Assembly (NCBI RefSeq): GCF_004799665.1 | Contig: NZ_CP031310.1 | Coordinates: 2,658,887-2,722,886 of the forward strand | Length of the DNA: 64,000 nt | Direction of reading: 5' to 3' | Origin: Halapricum salinum | Lineage (GTDB): Archaea; Halobacteriota; Halobacteria; Halobacteriales; Haloarculaceae | Part shown: piece by piece, positions 1 through 8,595 of the stretch | Layout of the letters: each line of letters starts with the position of its first letter | How positions within the stretch are numbered: position 1 is the first letter of the stretch | Notes under the pieces: model-generated | The model's database searches: none | What the model was told of the DNA's origin: nothing | What the model saw: the letters and a program-made list of their open reading frames with translations, nothing else | Position numbers and translations under genes: made by a program

Positions 1-30
1 ATCCCTGAACCACCCTTCCGGGTCGCTCAT
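1..30 (-). CDS. 5' end of an unidentified gene (cut by window edge)
   Basis: Only the first ten codons are inside the window, reading MSDPEGWFRD from an ATG at 30 leftwards. The start is supported by a strong Shine-Dalgarno match: GGTGATC (complement of 35-41) lies four bases before the ATG and pairs with the 3' end of haloarchaeal 16S rRNA. A TATA-like CATATTTAG is seen further upstream (about 97-105). Ten residues do not allow a product to be named. Confidence 0.4.
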   Translation of the reverse strand, partial: MSDPEGWFRD

Positions 31-340
31 CGTCGATCACCTTCGCGTGGTGATTTCGGCCCCATGACCACCATTGCTCCTACTTGCCGTCGCTGCGTCT
101 AAATATGTACTGACTGGCCGCTGCGACACTCTTTCTCTCGACTCCATTCTAGATTCCGATATTGAAAATAGATATTCACTCACCCCCCACTCGGATATAT
201 TGCGTATTTCCTCTCTCAACGCCTCAGTTATATTTATTTCTGTCTTAGGCCTACTGTGTATATTGGCCCTGGGAATCCAATTTTCAGTATCGATAATCAC
301 AACGGGCGTTATTTATGTACGCCGGTTGGATATACTGTCA
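31..340. other. AT-rich intergenic region with two outward promoters
   Basis: No convincing gene is seen. The stretch from about 95 to 330 is clearly richer in A and T than the flanking genes. It holds the ribosome binding site of the leftward gene (35-41) and, at 309-317, TTATTTATG about 27 bases before the ATG at 341, which fits a TATA element for leaderless transcription of the rightward gene. Confidence 0.4.
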
Positions 341-706
341 ATGGAGGCAGCCGAGGCCGAGTGGTTGACGCTAGAGCGGTCACCCTTCGACGTCGACTCG
401 TTGTGGACGGTGTGGCTGGTGGCGCTGGCGACCTATGGGGTCGGGGACGTGGTGACGACCATCGCAATCGTCTGGTTCATGCCACTGTATGCCGAGGCGA
501 ACCCACTGATCCAGTTCGCCGTCGAGATCTTCGGCGGCGGCGGATTCCTGGCACTCAAACTGCTGGTGTTTTACGCGGTCCTCGGAATCAGTCTCTGGGC
601 CGGTCTCCCCGAGCGTGACCGGCTGATGTTCTACGGCCCGCCACTGGTACTGGCTGTTGTCGGTGTACTCGTCACCGCGAACAACCTCGCGCTGATGTTT
701 GCCTGA
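341..706 (+). CDS. Small integral membrane protein, function unknown
   Basis: This 121-residue protein has a short acidic N-terminus followed by three strongly hydrophobic segments at roughly residues 22-46, 60-80 and 95-118, so it should sit in the cell membrane. The open frame extends back to 74, but that extension is AT-rich and non-coding in appearance. ATG 341 is preferred because codon use becomes haloarchaeal there and a TATA-like TTATTTATG lies about 27 bases upstream. The segment GVGDVVTT..N.L resembles haloarchaeal membrane proteins of unknown function. No catalytic motif is seen. Confidence 0.6.
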   Translation: MEAAEAEWLTLERSPFDVDSLWTVWLVALATYGVGDVVTTIAIVWFMPLYAEANPLIQFAVEIFGGGGFLALKLLVFYAVLGISLWAGLPERDRLMFYGPPLVLAVVGVLVTANNLALMFA

Positions 707-719
707 GGCGAGACCGCCA

Positions 720-1286
720 CTAGTCGTCGTTCGAGCGGACCGAGATGACCGGGCAGTCGACCGACCGGAGGATCTGCTGGGAGACGCTTCCGAACACCGC
801 CTGCTGGGCCGGTGACCGGTCTCGCCCGCCGATGACCACGAAATCCGGACTGACTTCTTCAATCATCTCGACGATCGCGTCGGCCGGATCGCCGATCGCT
901 CCTCGAATCTCCGTGTCGATTCCTCGATCTTCGAGCGCCGCCGTCAGATCACGAACCAGTGTCTTCTGCCCGATGATCCGTGCGGCCGCGTCGCCGGGTG
1001 ACAGCGCCGACTGTTCGCGCTCGAATTCCGAGGCCGTCACCGATTCTCCGCCCACGCTCACGTGCAGTGACCCCGTCTCTGGCCGTCCCGTCACCCCCGA
1101 CCGGCCACTCCGGTCGACGTGCTCGGCAATCGTGTCGACTGCCCGCTCGTACTCACCTTCTGTCAGCACGTGGCCGAGCGTCACTCTCGCCGTTCTATCC
1201 CCGATGACTGTCGTGGCCGTCTCCGCGAACGCTTCGATTCTGTCGCTGTCTTCCGCACCTACTGCCAGGAGTAGCTCTAGCGCCAT
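720..1286 (-). CDS. Universal stress protein, UspA family
   Basis: The 188-aa protein begins MALELLLAVG and ends with the Usp signature: SPDFVVIGGRDRS, then the FGSVSQQILRSVDCPVISV nucleotide-binding end. The GGRxRSP...FGSVSQ pattern is the ATP-binding G-2x-G-9x-G(S) type of loop, slightly diverged. Family members are cytoplasmic and respond to stress, often binding ATP. ATG 1286 is chosen because the fold starts there; the upstream frame to 1610 is a shadow of the next gene. The gene is divergent from the YjbQ-type gene at 1378. It is slightly longer than the usual 140-150 aa, owing to an insert around residues 55-90. Confidence 0.85.
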   Translation of the reverse strand: MALELLLAVGAEDSDRIEAFAETATTVIGDRTARVTLGHVLTEGEYERAVDTIAEHVDRSGRSGVTGRPETGSLHVSVGGESVTASEFEREQSALSPGDAAARIIGQKTLVRDLTAALEDRGIDTEIRGAIGDPADAIVEMIEEVSPDFVVIGGRDRSPAQQAVFGSVSQQILRSVDCPVISVRSNDD

Positions 1287-1377
1287 ACCTATAGTTAGAC
1301 GCGTTCGCCCATAGTGTTTGACCATCGGTACCAAGACTCGCGAAAGAGTCGAGAGAGTCTGTGCCGGACGACGTACT

Positions 1378-1761
1378 ATGCCGACAGTCTCCGTTTCGAC
1401 GAGCGAGCACCTGGAGGTTCGAGACGTTACCGAAGAAGTAACAGCGCTCCTTCCGGAAGACGCCGACGGTGTCGCGACGGTATTCGTCCGACACACGACC
1501 GCCGGGGTCACCGTCAACGAGGCCGAATCTCGACTCCTGGGCGATCTCTCAGATGCTCTCGACGGTCTCGTGCCCGACGACGGATGGGCCCACGACGAGA
1601 TCGACGACAACGCCGACAGCCACGTCCGCGCGATGCTCGTCGGCCCGAGCGTGACTGTTCCTGTCAGCGACGGCCAGCCGGATCTGGGGGCGTGGCAGTC
1701 GATCCTCTTGGTCGAGTGTGACGGCCCGCGGACGCGGACGCTACAGGTCTGTCCACACTAA
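1378..1761 (+). CDS. YjbQ/UPF0047 family protein (secondary thiamine-phosphate synthase-like)
   Basis: This 127-aa protein matches the YjbQ/UPF0047 family along its whole length. It shows the VFVRHTTAGVTVNEAES motif (about 38-54), the central DDGWAHDEIDDNADSHVRAML block with conserved His and Asn, and the closing LGAWQSILLVECDGPR segment. Members have a compact beta fold, and some can replace thiamine-phosphate synthase weakly, but their true role is unsettled. The ATG at 1378 gives the normal family length; the longer frame from 1318 has no family match. It stands as a single gene divergent from the Usp gene. Confidence 0.9.
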   Translation: MPTVSVSTSEHLEVRDVTEEVTALLPEDADGVATVFVRHTTAGVTVNEAESRLLGDLSDALDGLVPDDGWAHDEIDDNADSHVRAMLVGPSVTVPVSDGQPDLGAWQSILLVECDGPRTRTLQVCPH

Positions 1762-1796
1762 CTGTTGTCACTGCGCTGGGGCTGTAGCCGACTCGA

Positions 1797-2201
1797 TCAC
1801 TCCTCGATTTCGATCCCGGCTCGGCTGCGATAGGAGTCGAAGGTGCTAGGATCGCCGGTGATGATCTCTCCCAGCGACACTTGATAGGGGGTGATGGTGT
1901 AGTCGCCGCCTGGCGCCTGGGGCTGGGTCGGCTCGGGGACGAACGCCCGGTTGTTGTCGACGCCGACGATGGTGTGATACTCCACAGGGGAGTTGCCGTA
2001 GTAGATCACGTAGCCGTACCGAACGCTCTGAGCTTGAAACTGGTTCGTCCAGGGCTGCTGGGACTGGCCCAACTGCTCGCGCTGGGTGAGCCGCAGCGAG
2101 ACGTCCGGCTGGAAGGTCCACGTTCCGAGATTCTGAAACCGGATCCAGTCTGTGAACTCCGAGTCGACGACCATCTCACGGACATCTTCGTAGGATGTCA
2201 T
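1797..2201 (-). CDS. Conserved hypothetical protein
   Basis: A 134-aa soluble protein starting MTSYEDVREMV and rich in aromatic residues and glutamine in its centre (RYGYVIYYGNSPVEYHTI). There is no signal peptide or membrane segment. The composition suggests a small beta-rich domain; I do not recognise a family. ATG 2201 is used rather than the TTG at 2228. It lies just downstream of the trmJ pair on the same strand, separated by 41 bases, so it may belong to the same transcript. Confidence 0.6.
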   Translation of the reverse strand: MTSYEDVREMVVDSEFTDWIRFQNLGTWTFQPDVSLRLTQREQLGQSQQPWTNQFQAQSVRYGYVIYYGNSPVEYHTIVGVDNNRAFVPEPTQPQAPGGDYTITPYQVSLGEIITGDPSTFDSYRSRAGIEIEE

Positions 2202-2242
2202 GACCGACCGTTCAACGGGGTCCCCCAAAAAACGTTCGGCGG

Positions 2243-2968
2243 TCAGCTATCGTCCGCTTTTCGGGCGCGCTGGGCTGCCCGTCGGAAGATTCCCCGGAGA
2301 GTGACAGCTTCGCGGTCGGTCGGGTGCGCGCGGCCGACCAGACGCCGGAGGAGTCGCTGGGCTTTCCCGCGTTTCTCTTCGGGATGGTCAACTGCAGCGA
2401 GGAACGTCTCGAACTGGTCGTGCAGTCCTTCGACCTCGCGCTCGGTAGCGCGGTCGAGTTCGGGGTCGGGGAGCTGGGTCGCTTCGAGCGTCAGCGTGCG
2501 CATCTCGTAGAGGACCACAGTCGCGGCCTGGCCGAGATTCAGCACGGGATAGTCGGCAGCGGCGGGGATGGCACAGATTTCGTCCAGTTGGGCCAGTTCC
2601 GCGTTGGTCAGGCCCACCCGTTCGCGGCCGAAGACGAGACAGGTGTCCGCGTCGACGTCGACGAGGCTGTCGGCCAGCTCGCGTGGTGTCCGGAAGGGAT
2701 AGCGGACGTGCTTGCGGGCGTCTTCGTTCGTGATCGCCGTACAGCCGACGGTGTGGTAGTTCTCGACCAGGTACTCGAAGTCTACCTCCCGTGCGTTCGG
2801 GAGAATGTCTTTCCGGGCCTGCCCAGCGAAGCCGTAGGCCTCGCCGTCGGGATCGAGTTCGGGCGGGTCGACTAACAGGAGGTCGGAGACGCCGAAGTTC
2901 TTCATCGCCCGGGCGATGGTGCCGACGTTTCCGGGCGTCTCGGCGTCGACGACCGCGACGCTGATCAT
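2243..2968 (-). CDS. trmJ: tRNA (cytidine/uridine-2'-O-)-methyltransferase TrmJ, SpoU/SPOUT family
   Basis: The 241-aa protein has the SPOUT class signature: an N-terminal [20 protein letters not shown] motif (about 7-26) with the catalytic-region Asn and Arg, [16 protein letters not shown] in the middle (motif 2) and [22 protein letters not shown] (motif 3) forming the trefoil knot that binds S-adenosylmethionine. This pattern is typical of TrmJ, which methylates the ribose at tRNA position 32. The C-terminal 80 residues are a helical extension also found in archaeal TrmJ. Its ATG overlaps the stop of the upstream 172-aa gene by four bases (2965-2968), which indicates translational coupling. 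Confidence 0.9.
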   Translation of the reverse strand: MISVAVVDAETPGNVGTIARAMKNFGVSDLLLVDPPELDPDGEAYGFAGQARKDILPNAREVDFEYLVENYHTVGCTAITNEDARKHVRYPFRTPRELADSLVDVDADTCLVFGRERVGLTNAELAQLDEICAIPAAADYPVLNLGQAATVVLYEMRTLTLEATQLPDPELDRATEREVEGLHDQFETFLAAVDHPEEKRGKAQRLLRRLVGRAHPTDREAVTLRGIFRRAAQRARKADDS

Positions 2969-3483
2969 AGATCCAGGTCGCTCAGGTCGACGTCCAGCGC
3001 CTCGCGCTCCTCTTCGTCCATCCCCTTGAGTTCCTCTTCGAGCGGCTCGATCTCGCCCGATTCGGGCGCCTCTGGTAAGGCGTCGGGTTCTTCCTCGACG
3101 TGTTCGAGGTTCGCGTATCCGTCGGGGGCACGCCCGCCGTCGGCGAACCACTGGTGGAAGTACTCCTGGAGTGCGACCTCGCCGGCGTACTCGTCACCGC
3201 CCGCTTCACGAAACCAGTAGAGGAAATCCGGCTCGTGGTCGTCACACAGCAGCACTTCGCCCATCGGTTCGCCGTAGACGACCCGGGCGACGTTGCAGTC
3301 CGCCTTCTCGTCTTCGCTCAGCCAGCAGGCGTCACAGGCGTTGCCGATGATCGCCGTGAGCCGGGAGACTCGCTGGCGAGCCTCTGGCGGCATCTGCGCG
3401 AGCGGTTTGAGCGCTCCGTCTTCTCCGAAGACGTCGTCCTCCTCGAAGCGCCAGCCGCGAAGCCCGATACTGACTTTGCTCAT
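2965..3483 (-). CDS. Conserved haloarchaeal protein coupled to trmJ
   Basis: A 172-aa acidic protein. The first 100 residues contain a possible metal site: [16 protein letters not shown] followed by a [11 protein letters not shown] segment (Cys and His), which looks like a small treble-clef or zinc-binding fold. The last 60 residues are almost all Glu, Asp and Leu and are probably disordered. It is the first gene of a two-gene unit with trmJ, overlapping it by four bases, so a role linked to RNA modification is a reasonable inference but is not shown by the sequence. Confidence 0.75.
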   Translation of the reverse strand: MSKVSIGLRGWRFEEDDVFGEDGALKPLAQMPPEARQRVSRLTAIIGNACDACWLSEDEKADCNVARVVYGEPMGEVLLCDDHEPDFLYWFREAGGDEYAGEVALQEYFHQWFADGGRAPDGYANLEHVEEEPDALPEAPESGEIEPLEEELKGMDEEEREALDVDLSDLDL

Positions 3484-3572
3484 ATCGAATCAATGGAGAG
3501 CGGGCGATAAAAGGGGTGTGACATGGGATCGCTGTATGCGTCCACTTAAGTTCGTCGCCGAGGAAGCCGGAC

Positions 3573-4469
3573 ATGATGGAGCGATTGTTCTCCGCGCAGA
3601 CGAAGCGGATTGCCCTCGTCGTTCTGGCGGTCACACTCGTCGCTCTCGCCGGGTGTTCGACCGGCGACGACGGTGGCGACACGCCGGCGCCGAACGGAAC
3701 CCTCACCGAGACGCCGACACCTGAACCAACTGCCGAACCGACGCCGGATCCCACACCCGACCCAGCGCCCGATCGGGATATCGATCCGGCCGAACTGGCG
3801 TCGAGTCACGCGGCCCAGATCGACGCTGCGACCTCGTTGTCGACCGCCCAGCAGGTCGTCTTCGAGCAGCGACTCGACGGGAACACGAGCGTTGTCACTT
3901 CGGGAGTCTCGGGCGCGTACGATCTTCAGGCGTCTGTCGGGACCGAAACCTACGAGGAAGTGATTCAGAGTTCCCTCCAGCGAATGGGTAGGTCCACCGA
4001 CGTCTACACCGCCGGCAACGAGACGTTCCTTCGGCAGAACAGCACCCAGACGTCCGAACCCCAGTACGGCTACGGACAACAGCCCTACAACGAGTCCACC
4101 GAGCCATCCCCGGTGACCTTCAGTAATATCGGATGGGTCGGCGTCTACCAGCAGTGGAACGCGTCGCTCGAATCGCAGGGACAGACTGAGTTCCGTGGGC
4201 AGACGGTCACCGAGTACCGAGCCGAAGGGATCGCTGACCTGCCGGTTATCACACAGGAAGTCAACGATTCGTTCGCGAGCTTCGACTCGGCCAACGCGAC
4301 GTCTTACGTCACCGACGACGGCCTCGTGACCTACACGCGTATCGAAATCACCGGCACCAGTACCGACGGTGGGGCCCTCTCGGCGATCCTCCAGTACTCG
4401 GTCTCCGACGTCAACGCCACGACCGTCGAAGAGCCCGACTGGACCGACCAGGTCAATACGACCGGGTGA
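3573..4469 (+). CDS. Secreted lipoprotein, function unknown
   Basis: A 298-aa lipoprotein. The N-terminus has a basic start, a hydrophobic stretch and the lipobox LVALAGC ending at Cys28, followed by a Thr/Pro/Glu-rich linker (about 34-70) typical of surface-anchored haloarchaeal proteins. The remaining 230 residues form a beta-rich extracellular domain with many N-x-S/T sequons. This resembles a haloarchaeal lipoprotein family with LolA/LppX-like features that I cannot name with certainty. ATG 3573 fits a TATA-like CTTAAG at 3544-3549 and leaderless translation. Confidence 0.8.
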   Translation: MMERLFSAQTKRIALVVLAVTLVALAGCSTGDDGGDTPAPNGTLTETPTPEPTAEPTPDPTPDPAPDRDIDPAELASSHAAQIDAATSLSTAQQVVFEQRLDGNTSVVTSGVSGAYDLQASVGTETYEEVIQSSLQRMGRSTDVYTAGNETFLRQNSTQTSEPQYGYGQQPYNESTEPSPVTFSNIGWVGVYQQWNASLESQGQTEFRGQTVTEYRAEGIADLPVITQEVNDSFASFDSANATSYVTDDGLVTYTRIEITGTSTDGGALSAILQYSVSDVNATTVEEPDWTDQVNTTG

Positions 4470-4508
4470 ATCCGGCCGCTTTTTATCGGCCAGTCCCTGT
4501 GGACAGCC

Positions 4509-5696
4509 ATGCGAACAGTCGACGCCGCGGGGCTATCGATCGGCGACGACCACCCGCCACGGATCATGGGCGTGCTCAACATCAGCGAGGAGTCGCCGTA
4601 CAAACCCAGCGTCTTCGACGATCCGGGCCAGGCGGCCGAGTACGTCGACACCGAACTCATCGAGCAGGGTGCGGACATCGTCGACGTCGGTCTCGAATCC
4701 GCCAACAAGCGCTTCGAAGTGCTCACACCTGAGCAAGAACTCGACCGCCTCCAGACGGCGATCCAGACGATCGAATCCGTCGGTGGCGACGCCGTCTTCT
4801 CGATTGAGACGCGCTACCACGAGGTCGCCGAGGCGGCCATCGAGGGTGGCTTCGACATGGTCAACGACATCTGCGGATTCGCCGATCCGAAGCTTCCAGC
4901 GGTCTGTGCGGACTACGACGTCGCGGTCGCGAAGATGGCGAGTCCACCCAACCTCGAACGCCCGGGGGCCGTCGAAGAGACGCCCTGGACCGAACGCAAG
5001 TCCGGCGAGTGGGCGGATCGGGCCGACTACGTCGATGAGGTCTACGAGGCACTGAAACAGAACGGCCTGACCGAGAAGACCATCGTCGATCCGGCTTTTG
5101 GCGGCTGGAGCGAGGCCAAGACCATCGACGACGACCGCGAGACGTTCCGTCGCCTGCGGGAGTTTCGGGGCCTGGGCCAGCCGATTCTGGTGTCGATCAA
5201 CCGCAAGAACTTCCTGCGATCGATCGCCGACCGCTCGACAGAGGAGGCCCTGCCCGTGAGTCTGGCCGCGACCGCGATGGCAGTCGAACGCGGCGCACAC
5301 GTCATCAGGACCCACGACGTGGCAGAGACTCGTGACGCGGCACTCGTCGGCGATACCTTCACTCGTTCTCGGCTCCGCGACGACGACGTCGGTGTCGAGC
5401 AACTCGACGTGACGACCGTCTCCGAAGCCGACCGTCATTGCGAACGAGTTGGAACTATCTCCGAGACAGCCGCACAGTCTGTCGTCGAGGTGTTCGAACT
5501 CACCCGGCTGTCGATGACCCAGCGCGACCGCCTCGCCTCGCACGCACCCGCTCACGGTGCGGTCTTCGCGCCCGGAACGGACGACGCTGATCTGCTGATC
5601 GGTTCGCCGGCCGCGATGGAGGCGCTCGCGAGCGATGTCGGTGATGAGGGCCGACTCGGCGTAGCGCTCGAAACGATCGCTGCTAGGATCGAGTGA
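4509..5696 (+). CDS. folP: Dihydropteroate synthase
   Basis: A 395-aa pterin-binding enzyme joining a pterin pyrophosphate to an aminobenzoate to make dihydropteroate. Visible DHPS landmarks are IMGVLNISEESPYKPS near the start, EQGADIVDVGLESAN, FSIETRYHEVAEAAIEGG, MVNDICGF (the D-N-D pterin contacts), VDPAFGGW and the late IRTHDVAET motif. After about residue 290 there is an extra roughly 100-residue C-terminal domain without homology I recognise. The gene is tightly joined to mptE, which supplies the pterin substrate. A TATA-like GCTTTTTATC about 25 bases upstream supports a leaderless start. Confidence 0.9.
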   Translation: MRTVDAAGLSIGDDHPPRIMGVLNISEESPYKPSVFDDPGQAAEYVDTELIEQGADIVDVGLESANKRFEVLTPEQELDRLQTAIQTIESVGGDAVFSIETRYHEVAEAAIEGGFDMVNDICGFADPKLPAVCADYDVAVAKMASPPNLERPGAVEETPWTERKSGEWADRADYVDEVYEALKQNGLTEKTIVDPAFGGWSEAKTIDDDRETFRRLREFRGLGQPILVSINRKNFLRSIADRSTEEALPVSLAATAMAVERGAHVIRTHDVAETRDAALVGDTFTRSRLRDDDVGVEQLDVTTVSEADRHCERVGTISETAAQSVVEVFELTRLSMTQRDRLASHAPAHGAVFAPGTDDADLLIGSPAAMEALASDVGDEGRLGVALETIAARIE

Positions 5697-5698
5697 CG

Positions 5699-6403
5699 AT
5701 GAACTTCCAGACGTGGGAACCGATCTACGAGGCAATTCTCGACGACTTCGGCTTCGACCGGGCCGGCGACGAACGCGCCCGGGACGTCTTCGTCGGCATG
5801 CTCCGCGCGGCGGACAGCGAGCTATTCGACGTCGAGACGCTCGCTTTCTCCGGGCAGACGGTAGCAGTCGCGGGCGCTGGCCCGTCGCTGGCTGACGACC
5901 ACGACGTCGCTCGCGAGGCCGACGCCGTCGTCGCAGCCTCCAGTGCCGCACGGACGCTCCGCGCAGACGGCGTCGACGTCGATTGTATGGTCACGGACCT
6001 CGACGGCACGCCCGAGACGGCGATCAGACTCACGACCTACGGGACGCCGGTCGTGATCCACGCACACGGTGACAACAACCGTGCGATCCAGGAGTACGTG
6101 CCACAGTGCCAGCTATCGTCTGTCGTGGCGACGACCCAGGCCGCACCCGCCCCACCGCTTCGAAACTTCGGCGGCTTCACCGACGGCGATCGAGCGGCCT
6201 TTTTGGCCGATCACTTCGGCGCGTCCCGGCTGGTCTTCCCGGGCTGGGACTTCGACGATCCGGCTGTGACGCCGATGAAACGGCGCAAACTCACGTGGGC
6301 CGAGCGACTGCTCTACTGGCTCGAACGCCGCCGCGACGAACGGTTCGCGATTCTGGACGGCCGCCGCGAGTCGATCGACACGTCCGCGCTGCCAGTCGAG
6401 TGA
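5699..6403 (+). CDS. mptE: 6-hydroxymethyl-7,8-dihydropterin pyrophosphokinase, archaeal MptE type
   Basis: About 234 aa of the archaeal MptE family (MJ1634 type, DUF115), which transfers pyrophosphate from ATP to 6-hydroxymethyl-dihydropterin and replaces bacterial FolK. Landmarks are VAVAGAGPSL (about 55-64), the CMVTDLDGT motif with its conserved Asp residues, VIHAHGDN, and the final FPGWDFDDP..MKRRKL block. ATG 5699 lies three bases after the folP stop; a GTG at 5693 overlapping the stop is an alternative. The pair forms a folate/pterin operon, so substrate and next enzyme are made together. Confidence 0.9.
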   Translation: MNFQTWEPIYEAILDDFGFDRAGDERARDVFVGMLRAADSELFDVETLAFSGQTVAVAGAGPSLADDHDVAREADAVVAASSAARTLRADGVDVDCMVTDLDGTPETAIRLTTYGTPVVIHAHGDNNRAIQEYVPQCQLSSVVATTQAAPAPPLRNFGGFTDGDRAAFLADHFGASRLVFPGWDFDDPAVTPMKRRKLTWAERLLYWLERRRDERFAILDGRRESIDTSALPVE

Positions 6404-6430
6404 GACCGTTTCGACACTTCCGACCGGCGC

Positions 6431-7438
6431 CTACTCGGGCGCGAGCACGTCGATCGTCGCTTCGATCTCTTCGGGTTCGGCCGCCCGCGGGAACGAGATA
6501 TTGATCGCGTCGATCCCGTCGATCGCTTCGAAGTCGGCGACGCGCTCGCGGGCTTCCTCGGGCGTGCCGACCGCCCCGAGTTCGTCCAGCAGGTCGTCGC
6601 CGATGGCCTCGATCGCGGCCTCCTTGTTCCTGTTTGCCCACTCGATCGCGATGGTCTCGGCTGTGTCCTCGAAGCCCTGGCGCTTCAGCGCCTCGCGGTA
6701 GAACGTCCCCATCCCGCCGACGTAGAATGCGATGTGATTCCGGGCCAGATAGCGCGCCCGTTCCCGATCCTCCAGTGCGATACACGGCAGTGCGAGCGTG
6801 ATCCGCTGGTCCTCGCGGTCGCGATCACCCAGGTCACTGCCGTGCTCGAAATCCTCGATCCGCTCACGCAGTCCCTCCGGCGTGAGCATGAGGGCGTGCC
6901 AGCCGTCGCCGAACCGGCCCGCCAACTCGACCGATTTCGGACTCATCCCGCCGGCGTCGATCGGCGGGACTGATTCGGGCGGATCGAACCGGAGTCGAAA
7001 GCCCGACAGCTGGTGGATCTTGCCGTCGTACTCCAGTGGTTCGCCGGCCACCACGGTTTTGACGATCTCGATCGTCTCGCGGGTGAACCGCAGCGGCGAC
7101 TCGAACTCGGTCCCGTGCCAGCCCTCGACGAGGATCGGTCCCGACGGTCCGAGCCCCATTCGAAATCGACCGTCCGAGACCTCTTGAAGCGTGGCTGCGG
7201 TCTGGCCCAGCAACGCTGGTGACCGTGAGTAGACGTTGAGGATCGAGGTGCCGATCCCGATCTCGTCGGTGCGTTCGGCGATCGCAGTCAGGATCGTCAC
7301 GGCGTCGCGTCCCCACGTCTCGGGACACCATATCCGATCGTATCCCAACTGCTCGGCCTGCGTCGCGAACGTCGCGAACGTGTCGATGCTCGGCTGGGCG
7401 GCCACGGGCAGGTAGATGTCCCTGGCTGTATCGCTCAT
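6431..7438 (-). CDS. F420-dependent LLM-class oxidoreductase
   Basis: A 335-aa (beta/alpha)8 flavin or F420-dependent enzyme of the luciferase-like monooxygenase superfamily. Seen motifs: EQLGYDRIWCPETWGRD near the N-terminus, IGIGTSILNVYSRSP, the DGRFRMGLGPSGP loop, and the AGGMSPKSVELAGRFGDGW cofactor-phosphate motif near residue 180. This is the pattern of the haloarchaeal NP1902A-type F420 oxidoreductases; the substrate is unknown. ATG 7438 follows a TATA-like ACTTTACC about 27 bases upstream. It is transcribed toward mptE and ends 27 bases after it. Confidence 0.88.
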   Translation of the reverse strand: MSDTARDIYLPVAAQPSIDTFATFATQAEQLGYDRIWCPETWGRDAVTILTAIAERTDEIGIGTSILNVYSRSPALLGQTAATLQEVSDGRFRMGLGPSGPILVEGWHGTEFESPLRFTRETIEIVKTVVAGEPLEYDGKIHQLSGFRLRFDPPESVPPIDAGGMSPKSVELAGRFGDGWHALMLTPEGLRERIEDFEHGSDLGDRDREDQRITLALPCIALEDRERARYLARNHIAFYVGGMGTFYREALKRQGFEDTAETIAIEWANRNKEAAIEAIGDDLLDELGAVGTPEEARERVADFEAIDGIDAINISFPRAAEPEEIEATIDVLAPE

Positions 7439-7491
7439 GGTCGATTCAAATGAACCACGCCGGTAAAGTTGTATCGCCGGCGTTCGGGCCG

Positions 7492-8262
7492 CTAGGTTTC
7501 TGGGGTGTCCTCTATCTGTGGCCTGCCTTTCGGCGCGATGGTCTCGCCAGTGAGGAAGGAGGCCGCGTCGCTGGCGAGGAACTGAACGACGTCTGCGATT
7601 TCGGCTTCGATTCCGACTGTTCGGTCGACGGCCCCCCGATCGATCGCGTCGGCCGAGATGCCCATCTGTGATTCCAGGCCAGGGGTGGCGACGTAGCCGG
7701 GGGCGACACAGTTGATTCGGACGTCGTCGCCGGCCCACTCGGCGGCCAGCGAGGTGGTGAGGTTGATCACCGCGGCTTTGGCGGCGGCGTAGTGGCTCAT
7801 GTACGGTGCGCCCTGCTGGCCGGCGACGCTGGCGACGTTGACGACCGCCCCACCACCGTCTTTCAGGTGCTCGCTTGCCGCTCGGGTACAGTTGACAGTC
7901 CCGTCGAGGTTGACGCCAACGACGCTGTCCCACCCGTTCTCGGAGACGTCCTCGAAGTTCGCCATGAAGCTCGCGCCAGCGTTGTTCACCAGCAGGTCCA
8001 CGCCGCCGAAGCGTTCGACTGTGGCCTCGACCATCGCCGCCACGCTGTCGGTATCGCGGACGTCACACTCGATCCCGTAACACTCGCCGCCGTATTCGGA
8101 CGTGATCGTGGCCGCTACCTCCCGTATCTCTTCGCCGTCTCGCGAGCAGATGGTCACGTCGACGCCCTCGTCGGCGACACGCTCGGCAACTGTCCGTCCG
8201 ATCCCACGCGACGCACCCGTGACGATCGCCGCCCCGGCGTCCAGGCCGTACTGGTCGTGCAT
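7492..8262 (-). CDS. SDR family oxidoreductase (FabG-like)
   Basis: A 256-aa classical short-chain dehydrogenase. The Rossmann NAD(P) motif TGASRGIG is at residues 15-22, NNAG at about 93-96, and the catalytic Ser145, Tyr158 and Lys162 are all present in the usual spacing. CVAPGYVATPG and FLASDAASFLTGE close the fold. Substrate cannot be told from sequence; FabG-type ketoacyl reductases and sugar dehydrogenases look alike. It precedes the F420 enzyme on the same strand with a 53-base gap, so the two may be co-transcribed. Confidence 0.9.
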   Translation of the reverse strand: MHDQYGLDAGAAIVTGASRGIGRTVAERVADEGVDVTICSRDGEEIREVAATITSEYGGECYGIECDVRDTDSVAAMVEATVERFGGVDLLVNNAGASFMANFEDVSENGWDSVVGVNLDGTVNCTRAASEHLKDGGGAVVNVASVAGQQGAPYMSHYAAAKAAVINLTTSLAAEWAGDDVRINCVAPGYVATPGLESQMGISADAIDRGAVDRTVGIEAEIADVVQFLASDAASFLTGETIAPKGRPQIEDTPET

Positions 8263-8355
8263 AGTTCCAGAGCGGACGCTGGAATGATAAAAGCCGGTGG
8301 CCACCGAGGGGTGCGGTCCAGAGGACATTTGGCCGTCCCGTTCGTTTGTCGGTGT

Positions 8356-8595
8356 ATGACGCGCACGCTCTACCAGCTCGACGGCTGCCCGTTCTGTGAG
8401 AAAGTCGCCGATCGACTCGACGAACTCGAACTCGACTACGAGACGGTCTGGGTCGAGGCCCTGCACTCGGATCGCAACGAGGTCAAAGAGGTCTCGGGTC
8501 AGCGCGGTGTCCCGGTACTGGTCGACGACGACTACGGCGTGACGATGGCCGAGTCCGATCGGATTCTGGAGTTCCTCAATCGATCGTACGCCTGA
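8356..8595 (+). CDS. Glutaredoxin family protein
   Basis: A 79-aa thioredoxin-fold protein. The redox motif CPFC is at residues 11-14, the cis-proline segment GVPVLV follows at about 51-56, and a C-terminal ESDRILEFL helix completes the short glutaredoxin fold. It should reduce disulfides in the cytoplasm with a thiol cofactor; haloarchaea use gamma-glutamylcysteine rather than glutathione. It is divergent from the SDR gene, and its last 20 bases overlap the 3' end of the convergent membrane-protein gene at 8576. Confidence 0.9.
   Translation: MTRTLYQLDGCPFCEKVADRLDELELDYETVWVEALHSDRNEVKEVSGQRGVPVLVDDDYGVTMAESDRILEFLNRSYA

Noticed and set aside
4533-5951. 472-codon minus-strand frame over folP and mptE
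   Set aside because: It opposes two genes with clear family motifs and reads as Arg/Asp-rich low-complexity sequence.
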